From assembly GCA_036874045.1 (NCBI GenBank), contig CM072339.1:17057501-17121500 (forward strand): a DNA stretch of 64,000 nucleotides, written 5' to 3'. A program made the translations under genes and the position numbers. Shown piece after piece: positions 58,113 to 64,000 of this stretch (positions are counted from its first letter, which is position 1; every line of letters begins with the position of its first letter). The stretch comes from Cymodocea nodosa. Taxonomy: Eukaryota; Streptophyta; Magnoliopsida; Alismatales; Cymodoceaceae. Below the pieces are notes generated by a model. That model was not told the origin of the DNA. It saw only the letters and a list, made by a program, of their open reading frames with translations, and searched no databases.

Positions 58113-60165
58113 AGCTGTAGAGTCATAATTTATGCATATTTCATATACTTAATGGATGCGTTTTATGCTTTTAAAGATCCATATTTAGATGTGCTTAAGT
58201 GAAATTTAATTTATTGATTCATTTTTTATTATCTATTTGAACATGTGCTTAAATGGAAATATATTGCATAAATGAGACTCTATCTTAATTTTGTACTTCA
58301 TGGAAACACAATTGTATATTGGCTGGCCTTACATATGTTATTAATATAGTTTTATTAACTAGGACAATTTCATTTTAACACTTAGGTTAATTAGGGTGAA
58401 TAAAGTCCATGGGTATTTTTGGAATGTAATGATATTAAACTTTATTAGTTACTCATGTATCTTAGTTCATTTAAATTTATTCCTTAAATGTTTTGATGTT
58501 TTTAATTGAGTTTTGTAGGTTAAAAAAAAGTTAATAAAGGAGAAAAAATGGTGGCCCTTGGATCAAAGGTGTTGGAGATCAACTCCAACACTCAACTTCC
58601 TATTTAAGCACACCTTCTCTCCTCTTTCACCCCTCTCTTCACTAACTCAATTTTGTGCCCTAGAAGCAGCCAACATCCTCCTCTCCTCTTGCATCCAAGG
58701 TGCTCCTCTCCCCTCTAGTGAAGCTTCCATTCGTGAAGAAGGCAAGGACGACCTCTCTTTTTTGGCTTGGAGCTTGGTTTCTCATGAAGGACGACTAGGT
58801 GGTGGCTTGGGAACTCGTGGAAGGTTGAAGGTTGCTGTCCTCCAAGCTTTGAAAACCTCCCTCCCTTGGTGTGGACCTCCACTCATGAGGAAAGGCTAGA
58901 GAATCAAGCTCAGTGGAGTTTGCAGCTACAATAGTGGAGATTGGTGGGTTGCATGACCTTCCTTCTTTGGTGGAACTTCCTTGGGTGACAGCCATGGAAG
59001 CATCTTCGTGAGGAATGGCTAGGATCAACTCGTGCAGCAACATTCTCCTCCATTAGTTGCTGATTCTTCATGGTAAAAGGGTTGGAGTGCTTTGGTTATA
59101 TTAGTTTTAGGTTTTTACATTCATTTTGTAGTTATATTGGCATGTAGGTTAGATTTCTAGTCTTGCATTTGTAATGTTATGTTTTAATGTGCAAAAACTT
59201 TAGGATTTCATTTAGAACTTTATATTTTAGTAGATGTAATATTACTTTTATTGTTGATGTTAAAGCAACTCTCATATTTGGTTAAATCTTGTGCATATGT
59301 GAATGTTCGCATGCTAACAAAGCTAACTTGGAGTTGTTTATCGTCGATTTAGAATCCTGTGATTTTGACAATTTTGTTTATAACTCAATGATCCAGTGAT
59401 GTTTTACTTTATTTTTTGATTCTGTTTTATAGAGCTTCGAGTGTACTTTACTCTTGTATAGTTTTTAGAATTTTTCCAATCGATTTGTATAGGTTTTCCA
59501 ATTTATTTCGTTGATGTCGCATCTAGCACATCTTGGCATTTTTCACCTAATTTTTTCTTTAGTGCCGAACTTGATTCCTTATTATCTACAGCATGAAATC
59601 GACCTCTATAAATTTTCTCTGTTAGATGAACGAGTTAAGTTTCGAAGCATGCTAATTTTGCAGACTTTCATGATGATTTGAAAATCTTATGCCATTTTTA
59701 GCAACTATGCGCAATTTAGGAATGTTAGTTGCCAGTCTACGTGCCTGCAGGAAAAGTGTTGCTGAAACTTTGCTATTTCATAATTTTTGACAAAATCAGT
59801 GGGGTTGTAAAGTTAATCCAATGAGTACTCATTATGGTATTTTTACTGTATTTTACCGTTGACATACTTAGAGGAGGATATGTGTGAATCTGACTGAATT
59901 TTGAGATTCTGTGCTGTAGTGATTTAGTGTTTTATGAATGGAAATGAGGAATTTACACTTCAATGAGTGAAGTTTTGATAAATTTTGAATCACTTGTATT
60001 TATTATTATTTTTGCATCTTAGAAATATTTTGTAAAAGCCAAATTCTTGTGGATTTGACTCGTACTCGCCGAAGTAAATTATAATTACACCATGCGCTTG
60101 TGGTTATTTATTTTAAAACATGGTTTTCAGATATGAGTTTATTTTTCTATCAATCAAAACTGTAA
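58113..60165 (+). repeat. F2: solo gypsy-type LTR inside D1 integrase (boundaries approximate)
   Basis: About 2 kb of non-copia sequence separates PRA (left) from NGVVQRKNRSLQEMARTML (right) of the D1 integrase. It has the layout of an Athila-group LTR: a TATTTAAG box (58601-58608), a GC-richer leader with a short open frame (58558-58899), and a 3' part with CTTGTGGATTTGACTCGTAC and ACACCATGCGCTTG near 60050-60100. Comparable to F1. I could not fix a target duplication, so the ends are uncertain by some tens of bases. Confidence 0.7.
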
Positions 60166-60959
60166 CCTTCTCAAAATGGTGTTGTTCAAAGAAAGAATCG
60201 ATCACTTCAGGAAATGGCCAGAACTATGCTAAATGAACATAATTTACCTCAAAACCTTTGGGCTAAAGTAGTGAATACAGCTTATTATATTATTAATAGA
60301 AGTCACTTAAGACTTCTTGTTAATAAAACTCATTTTGAAATTTTTTATGATAGGGTTCCAAAAATTTCCTATATGAAACCATTTCGCTGTAAGTGTTTTA
60401 TTCTTAACACTAGGGATAAAAGAGATAAATTTCAAGCCAAAGCGGATGAAGGAATTGTTGTAGGTTACTATACTAGAAGTAAAGCCTATAGAGTTTATAA
60501 TAAGACTTCTAGAACCATTGAAGAAACCCTTCATGTAAGCTTCAATGAAAATTCTTTTAGAGAATCAAAATCTAAAGATGATAATGATGATATGATCAAT
60601 TTTCCAAAAGAATTAGAGATTAATAGAGAGATTGAAGATTTATCTAAGAAAATCAAAAATATGAACTTAAATGATCAAACTAATGATTAAAGTGATGTAC
60701 TTTTAGATGTTGATGAGAATATTAAGGAAAATCATAGAAATTGGTGTAATTCTTTATCACATCCCATCACTCAAGTCATTGGTAATTTTAATGAGGGAGT
60801 TAAAACTAGAGCTTTAGTAAATTTGAATAGTATGTATATGTTTGTTTCTATGGTGGAATCAAAAAATATAAAGGAAGCATTATCTGATGAAAATTGGATA
60901 GTGGCAATGCAAGATGAACTAAATCAATTCATAAGAAATGATGTTTGAGAATTAATTTC
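60166..60959 (+). pseudogene. D1 integrase C-terminal half and start of reverse transcriptase
   Basis: NGVVQRKNRSLQEMARTMLN near 60180, LWAKVVNTAYYIINRSHLR near 60258, YMKPFRCKCFILNTRDK near 60370 and EGIVVGYYTRSKAYRVYN near 60450. An acidic linker leads to the reverse transcriptase start (NWIVAMQDELNQFIRND near 60894). The match stops at 60959, where Athila H begins. Homologous to 29600-30400 of element D. Confidence 0.9.
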
Positions 60960-62921
60960 TGGTTGAGTTTGTTAACTTCTATTTGTAACTTAGTTAATTT
61001 GTCTTTATGCTTATAAGTAATTCCTTTTTAGAAGTAAACAAACAATCTTTCACACAAATTAGATATTAATTCTAATTTGTATTTTAACTGCAAGTGCATA
61101 GTGTATATTGTATTTGTGTGCAAGTACAGGTCGATCCTACAAAGAATTGAGCAAGAATTGTGTACTATTCCATTTTTATTAATGAAATTTATATATTCAG
61201 TAAGCACTCCGTTGAGTTATAGCTAACTCAACGAACTAACTTCGTGGAATTGAATTAACTCAATGAAACTATCTATCCAGTTTAATACTGCTATTTACAA
61301 AGGAATTCGGCCAACCATTGGGTGGTTCCATAGATTGTAAATAACATTAATTAAGCTCTTTAATGCTAGTTAATAATATTAGATTTATCATTTAGCAACA
61401 CTAACATTCAGATCTTTCAAACAGTAACCATTAAAATCTTTAAGTAACAGGAATGATTCAATTTCAGTAAACTGTAAAACTATTTTCTATTTTCTAAATC
61501 GAACAAACATGAAACATTCACAATACTGACAATGATAACATTAATCACGATACAAAACAAACAATACAACACTCAAATACTAACTATAAACATAGATAAG
61601 TTGTTTTTGATATGGTCATGAAAATGGGTGAAAGGTGAAATGCAAAAGTAATCTTTATCGATAGTAAAAACTTTCATCACTACATGCAACGCAATTACAC
61701 CACTGAAAATTTAACCACTTACAATTCTATCTCCTCTCCCTATAGAATCGCGAGTCCAGAATTGCAAGTTGATCTCCTCTTCAGCATATTGGCATCAACC
61801 CGAAACCAAGGCTAGAAGCTTTACAATCTCCTGAGATATGAGTCGGTGCTTGGTGAAAATAGCTTCAATTCTCGCGACGCGATCACTCCTCACAGTGGTT
61901 GTTAGGCACTGTGTTTGGCTCAGAATCGACCCGACATCAGGAAAGTATCCTCATAGACCTCTGATGGTTGGTGATTATGGTGATGGTGGTGATGGTAGTA
62001 TGGAACTTCAGGGAACTTCCGATGCTGCCTGCAGTTAGCGCGGTCCTCCTCCTCTACACACACACTGGCCACACACTTCTTCGTTTTTTTTTCCTTTTCT
62101 TTTATATTTCTTAGTAGTAACTGCTTCTACTTCGATGATCGGTTGGATTTCCTTTGTTCATATCAACGATGGTGATTTCTTCTTCCTTCCACGAGTGATT
62201 TCCTGCGTGATACGTGCAATCGTGGTTTTCCTTCGAATGTCCTATTTCTGTAACCGCTATAGTGGCATATTAGAAAATAAATGGTTTGTGGAGTTACAAA
62301 TAACTCAATGGACTTACTTCGTTGATTTAACTATAAAAAACGTGCACTAAAGAAATAAGCTACTAACTTAACGCGTTACCTTAGTGTGTATTCATGTAAC
62401 TCAATGCACACAGTTATGCTAACTTAACGAGTTATACATGTGCATCTCACGTGATATACAAAAACATTTAAATTCAACACGTGCATAATTCTAACTTAAC
62501 AAGTTCAAATATTTCAGATACTTATGGACCTATCTATCCAATGCTTAGATACATTTCGGATAGTTAACAGATAACTTATCGAAAATCCACTTAAGTCATG
62601 CATTGTAGTTTCAACACGTGTAATCCAAGAAATAATAAAATATTTTTTAAGCATTTAAAACATAACTGTCCGGTACATTAAACATAACTCTCCAAAATAA
62701 CAGAAAATTTGGATACTAAAGAATTTCATAGCCTGCAATTTACTAACAGTTCAGAAATGTACTAAATTAACGCTAATTTCCCGAAATTATGCAGATTCTT
62801 TCATTAAAGCATATAACAGTGCAATTATAACATAATGGCTTAATTTTCATATGATAAGCTAAAAATTATGTAATTAACCATCATTTAACTGTTAATATTA
62901 TGCACTTTTTCATTCTAAACA
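60960..62921 (-). repeat. Element H 3' LTR
   Basis: 1962 bp. Minus-strand ends are TGTTTAGAATGAAAAAGTGC and ACAAACTCAACCA. Homologous to the element A right LTR but shorter. It has a reduced, more diverged version of the copia-shared block at about 62350-62520 and inverted-repeat units at 61195-61265 and 62270-62700. The leader-like part (about 61740-62240) has a short open frame, 61838-62038, that I read as compositional. Confidence 0.88.
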
Positions 62922-62945
62922 CTTCCCCCATACTTAAATTTTGCT

Positions 62946-64000
62946 AGTCCCTTAGCAAACTAAGATCTAACTAGTTGGTCTTTCTAAAGTGCTAGATTTA
63001 ATTCTTTATTTCGTTCTTCTTTAGAATAATAAATTAGATTACTATATAGATCTTCTGTATGTTTCATTAATCTATTTTAACTTTATTTTCTCCTCTTCAA
63101 CCTACAAATATATTTAGAATATATGTAAATTACATACAAGATATATCAGCATCACATAGGTGTTAATTATATTATCATTTTTTCTTTTCAGCATTTGTCA
63201 TCCTGAATTTTCCAATATGATTTCTAGAATAAATTTCAAGTACATATGAATCAAAACACAATCCAATTCAATATGATTAAGACAAGTAGAATAAAGAATT
63301 GTATCTCAAATAAACAACTTCAAAAGTCTATTCTAGATTCAAACTTCAGCAATTTTAGATAACAGAACATATACTCAATTCAAAAAATATTTGTATTTCA
63401 CAAAACACTTGTATCTTTTCAGAACATTATATGCATATTTGTACTTTAAAAGTTAATTTGACAAGCTTGAATCATACAAGAGCTTTCTAGTGTACCCATG
63501 TATCGAGCTTTCAGTCAACAATTCCAGATCTAATCAGGATCTTAGGTTGCCAGATTTAAAGAGTCCTTTTTCAGGTCAACAATCCTTACATACCTATCTA
63601 CTCAAGTACAAAAGGCTTGTGATCAAACAAGTCAATAAACTCTCAAAGTTTTTCTCTTCTTTTTTTTTTTTTCTTTTCAACACAGTATATGTACATATTT
63701 CATTAATACAGATGCAATGAAACACAAATCTCGTATAGTCCTGCTTTTATTATTTACTGAAAATATGAATCCATATCAATAAGCTCATACTTTTTCTATA
63801 GTTTAATAAGATCTACATATAAATCATTCTACAAGTTTAATCAATCAAATTAAATGTATCATTGATCATATGTATTTCATTTAATCCAAAAATCAACATT
63901 TCAGCTCTTTTAGGATTTCAGCTAATTTACTGAGTTTCAGTTAAACATTCTGATTTCTTTTTAAAATCGTGAAACTGTTAAACTCATAAATTTTAGCAAA
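62946..64000 (-). repeat. conserved 3'-untranslated block of Athila H
   Basis: Reverse-strand homologue of 46130-47225 in A and 27050-28010 in copia D. The core at about 63470-63650 is best conserved, and its plus strand is open at 63490-63720 (MYPCIELSVNNSRSNQD...). No other feature is seen to the window edge. Confidence 0.78.

Larger units (their letters stand above)
15267..60959 (+). mobile_element. Element D1: Sirevirus-like copia, outermost level of the nest
   Basis: The visible parts are the 5' LTR (15267-17115), primer-binding site (17116-17130), leader resuming at 54848, gag from 54976, protease near 57246, integrase (57445-58112 and about 60166-60690) and the start of reverse transcriptase (60690-60959). 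It is interrupted by element C (17136-54842, duplication TGTTC), solo LTR F2 and Athila element H. The remainder lies past the window. The D1 leader and gag are homologous to those of the D-family element at 21011-35486 (for example MAIGNGNFSLYEG in both), which ties 15267-17130 to 54848-60959. It is a fossil with about ten breaks besides the insertions. Confidence 0.85.
60960..64000 (-). mobile_element. Element H: Athila (Ty3/gypsy), minus strand, left end only
   Basis: 3' LTR (60960-62921), polypurine tract (62922-62945) and the conserved 3'-untranslated block (about 62970 to the window edge). All are reverse-strand homologues of element A (47253-49740, 47230-47252, 46130-47225). It is inserted in the reverse transcriptase of D1 with left flank ATTTC (60955-60959). 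The right end and coding part lie outside the window. Confidence 0.88.

Noticed and set aside
58558-58899. Open frame MDQRCWRSTPTLNF... as a host gene
   Set aside because: It lies just behind the TATA box in the GC-rich leader of LTR F2, where short open frames are common; the F1 counterpart (24911-25180) has no matching protein.

Overview
This window is intergenic DNA of a large-genome flowering plant. It is AT-rich and consists almost entirely of LTR retrotransposons nested inside one another. No intact host gene was recognised; the only host-derived coding sequence I can support is an F-box/FBA-type gene copy (8964-10029) that does not read through. The element lineages (Ty1/copia of Tork and Sirevirus type, Ty3/gypsy of Athila type) are angiosperm-specific in this combination. 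The species cannot be told from the sequence.

Left part (1-15266). An Athila protease-region relic (1-480) is followed by an unassigned interval (481-2216). A complete-ended TNT1-like copia element on the minus strand comes next (B, 2222-7529, 5-bp target duplication CTTAG), then low-complexity DNA, an Athila integrase tail (8575-8810), the F-box copy, an Athila gag (10429-13410) split by a solo copia LTR (11270-13057), a small unrecognised ORF relic, a polypurine-type motif and a long 3' untranslated-type region.

Nest (15267-64000). Sirevirus-like copia D1 (+) starts at 15267 and runs past the right edge. Its leader is split by copia C (-, 17136-54842, target duplication TGTTC). C holds three insertions: solo LTR D2 (18997-20577, CTTCT), a longer D-family element (-, about 21011-35486) and Athila element A (+, 35679-49815, GTGCC). 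The D element itself carries a solo gypsy-type LTR F1 (23626-25752). Further right, D1 is split again by solo LTR F2 (about 58113-60165) and by Athila element H (-, 60960 to beyond 64000). All are fossils with several breaks. LTR pairs look roughly 93-95% alike by eye, so the activity is probably within the last few million years.

Unusual signals. Copia family D and Athila A/H share sequence they should not share: (i) a 400-490 bp LTR block of CACGTG and CGTTAAGTTA units; (ii) short inverted-repeat arrays (CGTTGAGTTA/TAACTCAACG and TCGGATAGTTA/TAACTCTCCGA) in and outside LTRs of C, D, A and H; (iii) an accessory ORF of about 2.1 kb placed after pol, each copy preceded by an array and a TATTTAAA box; (iv) a roughly 1-kb untranslated block with a core of about 170 bp that is far better conserved than its surroundings. 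This points to module exchange between the two superfamilies, which is the most interesting feature of the window.
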